Shown here piece by piece: positions 51,019 through 60,331 of a DNA stretch of 64,000 nucleotides. The stretch is from Parvularcula marina. GTDB taxonomy: Bacteria; Pseudomonadota; Alphaproteobacteria; Caulobacterales; Parvularculaceae. Location: the NCBI RefSeq assembly GCF_003399445.1, contig NZ_QUQO01000001.1:1237001-1301000 (forward strand). Reading direction: 5' to 3'. The stretch's first letter is position 1. Every line of letters begins with the position of its first letter. The notes under the pieces were generated by a model that was not told the DNA's origin, did not search any database, and was given only the letters and a program-made list of their open reading frames with translations. Both the position numbers and the translations under genes were made by a program.

Positions 51019-52548
51019 TTTGGCGGGTCCCGCCGAAGCGTCTGCGTCTCTGCCGGTCGAAGGTTTTCTGTGCGGATCAAAGATCCGGCCTTCCCTTATA
51101 TGCTGCCAGCTCACCGCGATGGCCTGCGCCATCAGAAGAATGGTGAGCGGGATCGCGCCCGTCACCGCAAAGGCGCGCGTGACGGTCTGTCCCTGCGCCG
51201 AGAGAACCGCCCCCGCCGTCAACACCGATATGATCACGCCCCAATAGAGCCGTTCTGGCACGGGCGGGCTTGCCGCCCCGCGTGAGAACATGGCCAGCAC
51301 ATAGGCGCCGCTATCGGCACTCGTCAGCAGGAAGACAAAGACCAGCGTGAAGGCGATGCCTTGCACGATGCGCGTCAAGGGCAGGTACTCGAGCAGTGCA
51401 TAGGTCGCTGCAGGCGCCGTGTCGAAATTGGTGACCCCCAGATCTGCCCCCGCCGCCGTCAGGCTGAGCGCTGTACCGCCGAAAATCGAGAACCAGACAA
51501 GCGTCACCGCAACGGGTACCAGCACCACGCCGCCGACAAATTCGCGTAAAGACCGTCCCCGGCTGATCCTTGCAATGAAGACCCCGACAAAGGGCGTCCA
51601 GGCGATCCACCAGAGGAAATAGGTCAGTGACCAGGCCCGCGTCCAATCCCGCCCCTCGCCTTCGGGCCGCAGCGTGACGGAAAGCGACAACAGCCGCTCG
51701 CCATAGGCTTTGATCGAGGAGAAAAAGGTCGAGATGATCTCGCCTGTCGGCCCCATCACTAAAACAAAGCCCGCCAGCATCAGCGCGAGGACGAGATTGA
51801 TATTCGACAGGACAGCAATGCCGCGGCGCAGGCCCCTTGCCGCCGAAAACAGAAACACGGCTGAGAGGATGAGGAGCAGGACCATCTGCACACCTGGCCC
51901 GCTCTTGATCTTCCCGTCGCTGATCAGCTCGGTCCCGGCGCCCATCTGAATGACGCCCTGCCCGATCGAGGCCACGATGCCGAAGATCACGGCGAGAATG
52001 GCGAGCCAGTCGATCAGCCGCCGCATCTTCACCCGATGGTCCGGGAACGGTGCACTCGGCAATGGCGCTTCCTTGCGCCCGGCACTGATCGCCACCGCGA
52101 GCGCTGCCACCGCATAGACCGCCCAGGCATGGATCGACCAGTGGAACTGGGTCAGGGCCAGCGCCTCGAACCGCGCGGCCGGCGTTGCGGCCTCCGGTCC
52201 GCCCGGCGGCGGGTTGAGATAGAAAATCAGCGGCTCTGCTGCACCCCAGAAGACGAGCCCCGCGCCCATGCCGGCAGCGAACAGCATCGCAAACCATGTG
52301 ACCGTGCGGAATTCGGGCCGCGCCTCACGTCCGCCAATGCGCAGCCTGCCGACCGGCAGCACCGCCACGGCAAGGCAGAAGAGGATTGCCCCGCCCGTTG
52401 CCACAAGCGTCAGCCAGTCGAAATAACGGAAGAACCAGGCGGAGGCGGCGAGCAGCGCGGAACTTGTGACACCCGGCAACATCATGCTCAGTATAGCAAC
52501 TAAAGCAATCACCGCATGGGGAAGAAACTCCTTGCGGAGTAAAGTCAC
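51016..52548 (-). CDS. BCCT family transporter (betaine/choline/carnitine type)
   Basis: A 510-residue secondary transporter with about 12 membrane helices. Family marks are AAGMGAGLVFWGAAEPLIFY (the Gly-rich TM3 ion-binding region) and the substrate-binding aromatic box FLWWIAWTPFVGVFIARISRG. It probably imports a quaternary amine or related osmolyte with Na+ or H+. The regulatory N- and C-terminal extensions of osmosensing BetP are not obvious. It overlaps the SURF1 gene by four bases, an odd pairing with respiratory assembly genes. Confidence 0.94.
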   Translation of the reverse strand: MTLLRKEFLPHAVIALVAILSMMLPGVTSSALLAASAWFFRYFDWLTLVATGGAILFCLAVAVLPVGRLRIGGREARPEFRTVTWFAMLFAAGMGAGLVFWGAAEPLIFYLNPPPGGPEAATPAARFEALALTQFHWSIHAWAVYAVAALAVAISAGRKEAPLPSAPFPDHRVKMRRLIDWLAILAVIFGIVASIGQGVIQMGAGTELISDGKIKSGPGVQMVLLLILSAVFLFSAARGLRRGIAVLSNINLVLALMLAGFVLVMGPTGEIISTFFSSIKAYGERLLSLSVTLRPEGEGRDWTRAWSLTYFLWWIAWTPFVGVFIARISRGRSLREFVGGVVLVPVAVTLVWFSIFGGTALSLTAAGADLGVTNFDTAPAATYALLEYLPLTRIVQGIAFTLVFVFLLTSADSGAYVLAMFSRGAASPPVPERLYWGVIISVLTAGAVLSAQGQTVTRAFAVTGAIPLTILLMAQAIAVSWQHIREGRIFDPHRKPSTGRDADASAGPAK

Positions 52549-53255
52549 GTCTTTCTGGTCGTCGACCGCATCATCAGACCATAGATGAAGATCAGCCCGA
52601 TGGCCAATCCGTACCAGGTCATCGCATACCCAAGGTGATTGTTGGGGAAATCAACACGGCTAGTCCCGCCAAGCGGCCGCTCGCCCGCGCCTGCATTATC
52701 GCTGCGCTCGATATAGAACGCCTCTTCGGGAGGCGTGTCGCCGAACAACCATGAAATCAGCCCTTCGGGGTCTCGGGCATAAAAGATCCCCTCGTCACGG
52801 TCGGGCACCGGCGTCAGCGATTTGGCAAGTCCGGTCAGCGTCTCGCTCTTTCGGTAAATGCCGATCATCTCCGCAGGCAGATGAAAGGCGTAATCCGCGC
52901 CCTTCTCGCCTGAAGGCACAAAGCCGTGATTGACCGGCAGCTCTCCGCCATCGGGCAGACGCACCAGCGTGAAGACGAAATAGCCGGGCGTGCCCTCCCA
53001 ACTGCCTGAGACATGCGCGATCCGTTCACCGCGCCCTTCGGCGGGGAAGCGCACGGCCTGCCATTCGCGGGCCTCGGGCGGCATCTCGAAAAGCTCGGCA
53101 AGACTGACGGGCTCTGCGGACATCCGCGCCTCAACGGTCGCGATGAGATCTTCTTTCCAGTGAAGGCGTTTGACCTGCCACGTGCCGAGCGAGACCAGCA
53201 CGATCACGGCGGCCAGAACCATTGCGGTCAGGACGGGACGGCGGAGCGGATTCAC
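52545..53255 (-). CDS. SURF1 family cytochrome oxidase assembly protein
   Basis: Helps insert heme a into subunit I of aa3-type cytochrome oxidase. The 236-residue protein has one N-terminal helix (LTAMVLAAVIVLVSLGTWQVKRL, where the LGTWQVxR motif is diagnostic), a soluble periplasmic domain with PVNHGFVPSGE and LPxGGTS-like parts, and a C-terminal helix NHLGYAMTWYGLAIGLIFIY. It overlaps DUF983 upstream and BCCT downstream by four bases each, so is part of the ctaE operon. Confidence 0.95.
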   Translation of the reverse strand: MNPLRRPVLTAMVLAAVIVLVSLGTWQVKRLHWKEDLIATVEARMSAEPVSLAELFEMPPEAREWQAVRFPAEGRGERIAHVSGSWEGTPGYFVFTLVRLPDGGELPVNHGFVPSGEKGADYAFHLPAEMIGIYRKSETLTGLAKSLTPVPDRDEGIFYARDPEGLISWLFGDTPPEEAFYIERSDNAGAGERPLGGTSRVDFPNNHLGYAMTWYGLAIGLIFIYGLMMRSTTRKT

Positions 53256-53635
53256 TCTTCGTCGACCCGGCCTTCGGCGGCCTTGTTACGGTATTGCAGC
53301 GCGACCAGCGTCGCCTTCATCGGACGCAGGAGCATGAAGGTCAGCCCGATCGTTATCGCGAATGCGAGCAGCAGAACGAGCCAGGCCGGCGCCCCAAACA
53401 TGAACCTGAGGATGAAGGCGAAGAGCACGCCGACGAAACCGGTGATGAAAATGACGAACACGGCCGGTCCGTCGCCGGTATCGGCTTTGGCGTAATCGAG
53501 CCCGCAGGACGGACAATGCGTCTTCAGCTTGAGAAAGCCGTCATAAAGCGCGCCTTGCCCGCAACGGGGGCATTTGCCCCCCATTCCGGCAGCCATGGGT
53601 GAGACCGGCGGATAATAATCGTCCTCGTCCGCCAT
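53252..53635 (-). CDS. DUF983 family zinc-ribbon membrane protein
   Basis: A 127-residue protein with an N-terminal zinc ribbon (CPRCGQGALYDGFL and CPSCGLDY) and two membrane helices (VFVIFITGFVGVLFAFIL and LVLLLAFAITIGLTFMLL). It is commonly encoded between ctaE and SURF1 in alphaproteobacteria, so it is thought to play a part in cytochrome oxidase assembly, though this is inferred from context. It lies 17 bases after the ctaE stop. Confidence 0.93.
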   Translation of the reverse strand: MADEDDYYPPVSPMAAGMGGKCPRCGQGALYDGFLKLKTHCPSCGLDYAKADTGDGPAVFVIFITGFVGVLFAFILRFMFGAPAWLVLLLAFAITIGLTFMLLRPMKATLVALQYRNKAAEGRVDEE

Positions 53636-53652
53636 ATCGTCCTTCCCGTTGA

Positions 53653-54579
53653 TTAGCTGAGCATGCCCTGATTGCCGAGGATGTAGATCATCGCGAACAG
53701 GAAGAGCCAGACAACGTCAACGAAGTGCCAGTACCAAGCCGCAGCTTCGAAGCCGAAGTGACGGTCCTTGGTGAACTGACCGGCAAGGCCGCGGAACAGG
53801 CAGACGATCAGGAACAGCGTGCCGACCAGAACGTGGAAGCCGTGGAAGCCTGTCGCCATGAAGAAGGTCGAGCCATAGATCGACCCGCCATTGAAGGCGA
53901 AGAGGTTCTGGCTCAGCGCCTCATAATATTCGATGACCTGGAACATGCTGAAGACAACGCCCAGCGCAATGGTCGCCACCATGCCCCAGACGAAACCGTC
54001 TTTGTCATCAACTGTCAGAGCATGGTGAGCCCAAGTGACAGTCGTGCCCGACAGCAGAAGGATCACGGTGTTGACGAAAGGCAGGCCCCACGGGCTCAGC
54101 GTCTCAACACCCGTCGGCGGCCATTCGCCACCCAGCGCGTGGAATTTCGCGTCATTCTGCAGATAGGCCGGCAGGCCTTCGGCGTTCAGCATCTGCGTGC
54201 CGTCAGCAAGCAGGATCGCATCGGCAGCTTCGGGATAAAGTGCACCGGCGAAGAACGCCCAGAACCACGCAACAAAGAACATGACCTCGGAAAGGATGAA
54301 CAGGACCATGCCGTAGCGCAGGCCAATCCGGACGACATCGGAGGTGTTCTCCCCGCGCATCGATTCTTTTGCGACATCCGTCCACCAGCCGGCCATGGTG
54401 AAGAGGACACCGATAAAGCCGATCACGAACAGCCACGGACCGGACATGCCAAACAGCTGTTGCTCGGAATACCGCCAGACAATGAGACCCAGCATCATCA
54501 CGCAAGCAGTTGCTGCGCCGACAAGCGGCCAAGGGCTGGGATTTACGAGGTGATAATCGTGTTTGACGTCGCCGGCCAT
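53653..54579 (-). CDS. ctaE: Cytochrome c oxidase subunit III
   Basis: Third core subunit of the aa3-type terminal oxidase, 308 residues from the ATG at 54579. It has seven membrane helices, with the landmarks DYHLVNPSPWPLVGA, ENTSDVVRIGLRYGMVLFI, EVMFFVAWFWAFFAGALYP, GTTVTWAHHAL, GFHGFHVLVGTLFL and the WHFVDVVWLFLF ending. A periplasmic-side loop of about 50 residues between helices III and IV (YPEAADAILLADGTQMLNA and onwards) is usual in alphaproteobacteria. Subunits I and II are not in the window. Confidence 0.97.
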   Translation of the reverse strand: MAGDVKHDYHLVNPSPWPLVGAATACVMMLGLIVWRYSEQQLFGMSGPWLFVIGFIGVLFTMAGWWTDVAKESMRGENTSDVVRIGLRYGMVLFILSEVMFFVAWFWAFFAGALYPEAADAILLADGTQMLNAEGLPAYLQNDAKFHALGGEWPPTGVETLSPWGLPFVNTVILLLSGTTVTWAHHALTVDDKDGFVWGMVATIALGVVFSMFQVIEYYEALSQNLFAFNGGSIYGSTFFMATGFHGFHVLVGTLFLIVCLFRGLAGQFTKDRHFGFEAAAWYWHFVDVVWLFLFAMIYILGNQGMLS

Positions 54580-54617
54580 GTTCGTCCGTTCGTGTTGTGA
54601 GGCCGTGAAAGATGTCA

Positions 54618-54654
54618 CGGCGGTAAGACATAGTTGGCGAGGGGATTACCGCCG
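54618..54654. other. 9-bp inverted repeat upstream of ctaE
   Basis: CGGCGGTAA (54618-54626) and TTACCGCCG (54646-54654) are perfect inverted copies 19 bases apart, in the 143-base gap before ctaE. It may be a regulator site for the oxidase operon or the terminator of the gene before it; there is no T tract in the leftward direction. Confidence 0.4.
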
Positions 54655-54722
54655 GTCTTTGCCAAGATCAAATAGGTTTTGGAGGATTTTCCCGCGCAGA
54701 TCGACGCGGGGAGACGCGCGCC

Positions 54723-55019
54723 TCAGCTCTGCTCAGGATGCAGATGCGGATTGGTCTTCTCGATGGTCGTGCGGATGACCTTCGGGCACCGATCCTTGAA
54801 GCGGACCATGTTGCGATCCACCATCGGCGATTTCCGGCGGATGTGACGGACCAATTTCTGGATTGGCTTGAAATAAGGGGCGAGCATGGCGAGCCCCAAC
54901 GCAATCATGATCAAGCCGACAGGGATAGGCATGGGGAACAGAACGATGCCGAACAGAACAAGAATGCTGCCGACCAGCTTGTGAATCAAAGCCAGAAAAC
55001 TCGCCGCAAACGGTTCCAC
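54723..55019 (-). CDS. Small PGPGW-like membrane protein
   Basis: A 98-residue protein with two close hydrophobic segments (LIHKLVGSILVLFGIVLFPM and PVGLIMIALGLAMLAPYF) and a basic cytoplasmic tail (RHIRRKSPMVDRNMVRFKDR). The segment PMPIPVGLIMIALGL is like the proline/glycine hairpin of PGPGW proteins. Function unknown. The start at 55019 is the first in frame; there is no clear operon partner. Confidence 0.72.
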   Translation of the reverse strand: MEPFAASFLALIHKLVGSILVLFGIVLFPMPIPVGLIMIALGLAMLAPYFKPIQKLVRHIRRKSPMVDRNMVRFKDRCPKVIRTTIEKTNPHLHPEQS

Positions 55020-55193
55020 ACGCGCTCCACAGGTTTAAGCCCGGATATAATCACAATCCCTGAGGCAAGGAAAGTACCACAAGCTCATCTCACTCTCCTT
55101 AACGCGGAGAGCAACTCTCAAGGCTTCCAGTTAAGCCCCGCCGAACCAGCCCGCTAGGGGCTGATTTCGGCCAAGTTGTGACGATTAGCTTAA

Positions 55194-55700
55194 TTATTGT
55201 CCGGACTTGAGGGCTGGCGTCATCATGACCCTGACTTTCTCAATTGCCAGTGCGACGCCATCAGCCGGAGAATTGGTCATGAGGTCGTCCCAGCGATCCC
55301 CTGCCTCGAGGCTGACCGATGTCCCCATGGCACCGCCATTTTCATAATAGGCGCAGACGTAAGGAATTTTCTGTGAGGACACGTCCATCGCCTGAAGCAT
55401 GCCGACAATCTGCTCAACTGTGTAACCCTCGGCAACGAGGCCTTCCATGATCCGTTCAAGCTGGGCCTGATCTTCAATCCCCGGCAGCATCCGGCCAAGA
55501 AGAACCCATTCGGCTTGCGTCAGCGCACCGCCCATGACGCCGGTGCCGCAGGCGCAGCCGCCAAATGCCTGCCGGTCATTATAGCCCTGCGACTTCACGT
55601 CCTTTTCGCAATAGGCGGCAAATCCGGCCGCCGTGTCTTGCGCCTGCGCAGCGCCAGCAACGGCAAAAATGCTCCCGGCGGCGATCATCAGTTTTTTCAT
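55194..55700 (-). CDS. Secreted cysteine-containing protein of unknown function
   Basis: A 168-residue protein starting at 55700 (MKKLMIAAGSIFAVAGAAQAQ), with a standard signal peptide cut after AQA. The mature part has Cys in AAYCEKDV, GGCACGTG and PYVCAYYEN, probably disulfide-bonded in the periplasm, and two helical stretches (LTQAEWVLLGRMLPGI and AQLERIMEGLVAEG). I do not recognise a family. It is divergent from ubiD, with 115 bases between the starts. Confidence 0.75.
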   Translation of the reverse strand: MKKLMIAAGSIFAVAGAAQAQDTAAGFAAYCEKDVKSQGYNDRQAFGGCACGTGVMGGALTQAEWVLLGRMLPGIEDQAQLERIMEGLVAEGYTVEQIVGMLQAMDVSSQKIPYVCAYYENGGAMGTSVSLEAGDRWDDLMTNSPADGVALAIEKVRVMMTPALKSGQ

Positions 55701-55815
55701 GAGAAAGCTCCCCTCATCATACCCCATAGGCGGGCAATTCTGCGTCAGGACGCCGCATACTGCAAGCGGCACCGCGCCGCCTTTCCGCGAACGCAAAACC
55801 CCGCCATAGAGCGCC

Positions 55816-57321
55816 ATGGCCTATAAATCCCTGCGCGACTTCATCGAGAAACTCGAATCAGCTGGCGAGCTGATCCGGATCACCGAGCCCGTCTCGACCG
55901 TCCTTGAAATGACCGAGCTCCAGCGGCGGATGCTGGAGACCGGCGGCCCTGCCCTCCTGATCGAAAAGCCGGTCCGCGATGATGGCGAGCCCTCGGACAT
56001 GCCGGTGCTGATCAACCTCTTCGGCACGGTCAAACGGGTCGCGATGGCGGTCACCTTTGGCGGGCAGGAGCGCACGACGGGCGAAGAGCTGCGCGAGGTT
56101 GGCGAGACACTCGCTTTCCTGCGCCAGCCTGAGCCGCCCGCAGGGCTCAAAGACGCGATGGACATGCTGCCGCTCGCCAAGCAGGTGCTCTCGATGCGTC
56201 CCTCGACGACAAAGAAGGCGCCCTGTCAGGAAGTGGTCCTGACCGGCGATGATGTCGATCTTCACAAGCTGCCGATCCAGACCTGCTGGCCCGGTGAGCC
56301 CGCGCCGCTGATCACCTGGCCGCTGATCGTCACCAAAGGGCCATCCGACAAGCGCGAAGACAATTTCAATCTCGGTATCTACCGTATGCAGAGATTGTCG
56401 AAGAACAAGACCATCATGCGCTGGCTGAAGCACAGAGGCGGCGCGCAGCATCACCAACGCTGGGGCAAGGAGAAATCAGAGCCCCTGCCCGCCGCCGCCG
56501 TCCTCGGTGCCGACCCTGGCACCATTCTCGCCGCCGTGACCCCGGTGCCCGACACGCTGTCGGAATACCAGTTCGCAGGCCTCCTTCGCGGCAAAAAGGC
56601 CGAGCTTGTCGACTGTAAAACCATTCCGTTGAAAGTCCCCGCCGAGGCGGAGATCGTCCTTGAAGGCCATGTCAGCCTTGAGGAGTATGCGGATGAAGGC
56701 CCTTACGGCGATCACACGGGCTATTATAATTCGGTCGAGAAATTCCCGGTCTTCACCATCTCGGCGATCACCATGCGCGAGAAGCCGATCTATCTTTCGA
56801 CCTTTACAGGTCGTCCGCCGGATGAACCCTCCGTCCTCGGAGAAGCCCTGAACGAGGTCTTCATCCCCCTGCTCCAGCAGCAATTCCCGGAGATCACCGA
56901 TTTCTGGCTGCCGCCGGAGGGGTGCTCCTACCGGATCGCCGTCATCTCGATTAAGAAGGCCTATCCGGGCCATGCCAAGCGGGTGATGATGGGCGCATGG
57001 TCCTACCTGCGGCAATTCATGTACACCAAATGGGTGATCGTCGTTGATGACGATGTGAATGCCCGTGACTGGAAAGATGTCTGGTGGGCGATCAGTACCA
57101 AGATGGACCCGGCACGCGACATCACCGTGATCGAGCACACCCCCATCGACTATCTCGACTTTGCTTCCCCTGTCTCAGGGCTCGGCTCGAAGATCGGGCT
57201 TGATGCGACCGACAAATGGGAAGGCGAGACGACCCGCGAATGGGGCGAGGTCCTGAAGATGGACGAGGATGTCGTCAAACGCGTCGATGAGATTATGGGA
57301 CGGCTGGAAAGCGGTGAGTGA
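55816..57321 (+). CDS. ubiD: UbiD family decarboxylase (ubiquinone biosynthesis)
   Basis: Prenylated-FMN-dependent decarboxylase, most likely 3-polyprenyl-4-hydroxybenzoate to 2-polyprenylphenol. The 501-residue protein matches UbiD in length and in [62 protein letters not shown] with the catalytic Glu, [20 protein letters not shown] and [20 protein letters not shown]-like region (landmark [14 protein letters not shown]). It needs the UbiX prenyltransferase, which is not seen here. Monocistronic. Confidence 0.95.
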   Translation: MAYKSLRDFIEKLESAGELIRITEPVSTVLEMTELQRRMLETGGPALLIEKPVRDDGEPSDMPVLINLFGTVKRVAMAVTFGGQERTTGEELREVGETLAFLRQPEPPAGLKDAMDMLPLAKQVLSMRPSTTKKAPCQEVVLTGDDVDLHKLPIQTCWPGEPAPLITWPLIVTKGPSDKREDNFNLGIYRMQRLSKNKTIMRWLKHRGGAQHHQRWGKEKSEPLPAAAVLGADPGTILAAVTPVPDTLSEYQFAGLLRGKKAELVDCKTIPLKVPAEAEIVLEGHVSLEEYADEGPYGDHTGYYNSVEKFPVFTISAITMREKPIYLSTFTGRPPDEPSVLGEALNEVFIPLLQQQFPEITDFWLPPEGCSYRIAVISIKKAYPGHAKRVMMGAWSYLRQFMYTKWVIVVDDDVNARDWKDVWWAISTKMDPARDITVIEHTPIDYLDFASPVSGLGSKIGLDATDKWEGETTREWGEVLKMDEDVVKRVDEIMGRLESGE

Positions 57322-57503
57322 CCACTGCGCTAAAGCGGCGAAGCAGGAGCGCATCACCCCATAAACGAACATCGGCAGGGAATTAAAAGTGTCTGACTGT
57401 CGCTAAGTAAGGCGTCTCAGATGGGATCGTTGCCAGAGGCAAAAAAAATTAGGCTTCCAGAAAGTTCGCAACTTCTTGATAACCATAAAACTTTATCTTT
57501 CAG

Positions 57504-58478
57504 GTGAAGTCATTTCACGTTGTGTACATGCCGAATTCACTGAAACAGGATCCGTACCGCCAAGCCCTGCAACGGCTGAACAGGATCTCATTCCTGCATC
57601 AGGATGACTTCCAGGGTTATTTGCACGAGATATTACGGGTCGGCCGCGACATTTTTCAAAGTGATAACGGCTTTTGCTCCCAGATCACTGGGGACATCTA
57701 TCATGTCTTTGACGTGGTCGGAGATTCTTGGGGCATCCGCAAGGGAGACAACCTCCCTCTCAAAGATACGCTCTGTGCAACAATCATCTCGTCTGACAAA
57801 CCTCTGGCTCTAGATGACCTTTCTGGTGATGATGCAAGCTGCCATCCCGCCCTGCCCGCAGATGCCTTCGGCAGTTATATCGGTGTTCCCCTCCTTATTG
57901 ATGGGGCTCTCTTCGGGACCTTAAGTTTCGCTAGCAAGTCGCCGCGCAAAATCCCGTTCACTGAGGATGACATCGAACTCATCTCTTTGATGGCGACTGG
58001 CATCAGCTCGGGCTTTAAGCTCAAAAAGACAGCAGAGATGCTGCGCTTTTCAAATGAGCAGATGCAACTCATCCTCGACAACATCCCGGCACGGATCTGG
58101 TTCAAGGATGACAAGAACAGGATTCTCAAGGCCAACAGGGCCGCTGCGCAATCCATGGGCTTCAGCAATCCTACTGACCTTGAAAATGCCGACACCTACG
58201 AGCTGTTCCCTAAACAGGCGGCCAAATATCATGCCGATGATCTCGAAGTCCTAGACAGCGGCAATGCCTATACCGGGATTATTGAGCGCTATACGCCTGA
58301 CGGGATGGAAGAAGGCTGGATCAGCACGGATAAAATCCCTCTTAGGCTCGAAGATGGCCGCCGCGCTCTGCTTGTGGTGTCGATGGATATTACCGATCAG
58401 GTCGCAAATGGATATAGCGAGGAGACGCCGTCTCCTTCGACTATTACGTACCGCAAGCGTGATCTTTCGGAGAGCTAG
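57504..58478 (+). CDS. GAF-PAS sensory protein without output domain
   Basis: A 324-residue cytoplasmic protein; the start may be the GTG at 57504 or the ATG at 57528. Residues about 40-180 form a GAF domain (LHEILRVGRDIFQSDNGFCS, SYIGVPLLIDGALFGTLSF) and about 190-305 a PAS domain (NIPARIWFKDDKNRILKANRAAAQSMG, landmarks IWFKDDKNRI and LLVVSMDITDQV). There is no kinase, GGDEF, EAL or DNA-binding part after it, so it is an isolated sensory module or needs a partner. Its surrounding sequence is richer in A and T than its neighbours, and the 182 bases before it look like promoter DNA. Confidence 0.8.
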   Translation: MKSFHVVYMPNSLKQDPYRQALQRLNRISFLHQDDFQGYLHEILRVGRDIFQSDNGFCSQITGDIYHVFDVVGDSWGIRKGDNLPLKDTLCATIISSDKPLALDDLSGDDASCHPALPADAFGSYIGVPLLIDGALFGTLSFASKSPRKIPFTEDDIELISLMATGISSGFKLKKTAEMLRFSNEQMQLILDNIPARIWFKDDKNRILKANRAAAQSMGFSNPTDLENADTYELFPKQAAKYHADDLEVLDSGNAYTGIIERYTPDGMEEGWISTDKIPLRLEDGRRALLVVSMDITDQVANGYSEETPSPSTITYRKRDLSES

Positions 58479-58598
58479 GGTTCCCTGCTCCCCCTAGAAT
58501 TCCTGCCGCTGACCGCAAAACTTCTGTGCAGCTTGGGCACTGGCGTGACCGGATCATGAACCCTACCTCAGCCGTCTGAAGGCAATGAGGACACCCCC

Positions 58599-59294
58599 AT
58601 GACCCAGCCCATCGAGCTTTATTTCTGGCCGACGCCCAATGGCCACAAGATCACAATCGCGCTGGAAGAGATGAATCTTCCTTACACGATCCATTACGTC
58701 AATATCGGCAAGGGCGACCAGTTCGCGCCCGACTTCCTGAAGATCGCGCCGAATAACAAGATGCCCGCCATCGTTGACCCCGTCTCGATCGATGGAGAGC
58801 CACTCTCGCTTTTTGAATCCGGTGCCATCCTGCAATATCTTGCGCGCAAGACGGGCCTTTATGCCGGTGAGACACCGCGCCAGCAGGCGATCATCGAGCA
58901 ATGGCTGATGTGGCAGATGGGCGGGCTCGGCCCCATGGCGGGACAGGCCCACCACTTCCTCAATTACGCGCCCGAAGACGTCCCCTACGGCAAAAAGCGG
59001 TATAAGGATGAAGTTAACCGCCTCTATGGCGTTCTCAACAAACAGCTTGAGAAGAATGAGTTCGTCGCCGGCGCCTATTCCATCGCCGACATGGCGATCT
59101 ACCCTTGGGCGCGGCTCTGGGAAAATCAGGCCCAGGACATTGCCCAATTCCCCGCTATGAAGGACTGGCTGGAGCGTGTCGCGACCCGTCCGGGCGTCGA
59201 GCGCGGCATGTCGGTTGGCAAGGAAGCGCCGAAAACCAATCTCGCTGACGACAAGGAAGCGCAGAAAATTCTGTTCGGTCAGCGCGCCGGATAA
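58599..59294 (+). CDS. yfcG: YfcG-type glutathione S-transferase (disulfide oxidoreductase)
   Basis: A 231-residue Nu-class-like glutathione transferase. It is very similar in style to E. coli YfcG: ELYFWPTPNGHKITIALEEM at the start (the Thr-Pro-Asn-Gly active-site loop), APNNKMPAIVD, LFESGAILQYLA, WQMGGLGPMAGQAHHF and GAYSIADMAIYPW. E. coli YfcG acts as a disulfide-bond reductase using glutathione. The gene stands alone, between the GAF-PAS gene and a convergent small gene. Confidence 0.9.
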   Translation: MTQPIELYFWPTPNGHKITIALEEMNLPYTIHYVNIGKGDQFAPDFLKIAPNNKMPAIVDPVSIDGEPLSLFESGAILQYLARKTGLYAGETPRQQAIIEQWLMWQMGGLGPMAGQAHHFLNYAPEDVPYGKKRYKDEVNRLYGVLNKQLEKNEFVAGAYSIADMAIYPWARLWENQAQDIAQFPAMKDWLERVATRPGVERGMSVGKEAPKTNLADDKEAQKILFGQRAG

Positions 59295-59312
59295 TCACCC
59301 TATGGCTGTATT

Positions 59313-59663
59313 CTAGAGGTCTGATTCGCCCCTGAGCCGTTCGGCATTGTCCCGCAATGTCTTACGGCCGGGGGCCATCCAGGCATCAAAAGCGCCCTGC
59401 ACAAGGTCGGTGCCCGCTGGCGTACTCCACGCATTAAAGACCGCATCAAAGCAGTATTTTTGGAGAGAAATGAAGCCGTCGACCGCTGCATCGGCTTTCT
59501 CCAGCACCATCCGTTCGGCTTCGAGACGACGTGCCGGGGTCGGATCAGCCATCGTAAGCGCCAGCATGGGCAGGCGTGCTGACAGCACTTCCGTGACCGC
59601 TTCGAAATCTTTCCAGATATTCGCCTGGTGCATCATGGATATGACTGTTGCCTGCGTCGCCAT
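59313..59663 (-). CDS. Hypothetical small helical protein
   Basis: A 116-residue protein from the ATG at 59663 with a TTG option 9 bases earlier. No signal peptide. It is predicted largely helical (NIWKDFEAVTEVLSARLPML, RRLEAERMVLEKADAAVDGF, FDAWMAPGRKTLRDNAERL). The amphipathic pattern faintly suggests a phasin-like surface protein, but this is not enough to assign. It lies between two glutathione transferase genes, divergent from the second. Confidence 0.6.
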   Translation of the reverse strand: MATQATVISMMHQANIWKDFEAVTEVLSARLPMLALTMADPTPARRLEAERMVLEKADAAVDGFISLQKYCFDAVFNAWSTPAGTDLVQGAFDAWMAPGRKTLRDNAERLRGESDL

Positions 59664-59719
59664 CCGGCGCAACCGCGTGATAAGAGAGCGGGGAAAAAAC
59701 TTTCCCGTGAGGAGGAACC

Positions 59720-60331
59720 ATGACGCTCACCATCTATCACGCCAAATTTGCGCGTTCTGTCAGGGTCATCTGGGCCTGTGAAGAGCTCGGCCTGCCCTAT
59801 GAAGTTGAGGAAGTCAGCCTGCATCACGGAAGAAAGGCGCCGGAGGGGGATCCGAATATTCACCCCTTACAGAAAGTCCCTGCCCTGAAAGATGGCGATG
59901 TTGAGATGTTCGAGAGCCTCGGCATTCTCGACTATATCTTTGCACGATATAAAGACGAGCTTCGCCCTAAGCCCGAAAGTGATGAGTACCCGGCCTATTG
60001 CCAGTGGTATCATTTCGGCGAGGCGACTTTGGCTCCTTACGTCACCATGGCGCTGGGGCACCGCGCGCTCCTGCCCGAGAAAATGCGGATCGAGGCCATG
60101 GCTGGCTGGGGCGAACGTGAGGCAAAGAAATGTTTCGCGCTGATGGCCAAGCCGCTGGAGACACAAGACTACCTTCTGCCGAGCGGATTCTCGGCGGCGG
60201 ATATTTCCTGCGGCTACATGCTGTTGCTCGCAAAATTCGCCAAGATTTTCGATGGGGCGCCGGAACCAGTCACCGCTTACTTCAAGCGGATCACCGAACG
60301 CCCGGCATGGAAGAAAGCTACCTCACTCTGA
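59720..60331 (+). CDS. Glutathione S-transferase family protein
   Basis: A 203-residue GST: thioredoxin-like N-domain MTLTIYHAKFARSVRVIWACEELGLPYEVEEV (landmarks AKFARSVRVIWACEELGLPY), HPLQKVPALKDGDVEMFESLGILDYI with the cis-Pro and Glu-Ser glutathione site, and an all-helical C-domain. The substrate is unknown. It is unlike the YfcG-type protein 0.4 kb before it, so it did not arise by recent duplication. GTGAGGAGGAACC precedes the start. It overlaps the convergent helicase gene by nine bases. Confidence 0.9.
   Translation: MTLTIYHAKFARSVRVIWACEELGLPYEVEEVSLHHGRKAPEGDPNIHPLQKVPALKDGDVEMFESLGILDYIFARYKDELRPKPESDEYPAYCQWYHFGEATLAPYVTMALGHRALLPEKMRIEAMAGWGEREAKKCFALMAKPLETQDYLLPSGFSAADISCGYMLLLAKFAKIFDGAPEPVTAYFKRITERPAWKKATSL

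Noticed and set aside
59313-59663. Phasin
   Set aside because: Only a general helical and amphipathic pattern is seen, no polyhydroxyalkanoate genes are close, and the length is short.
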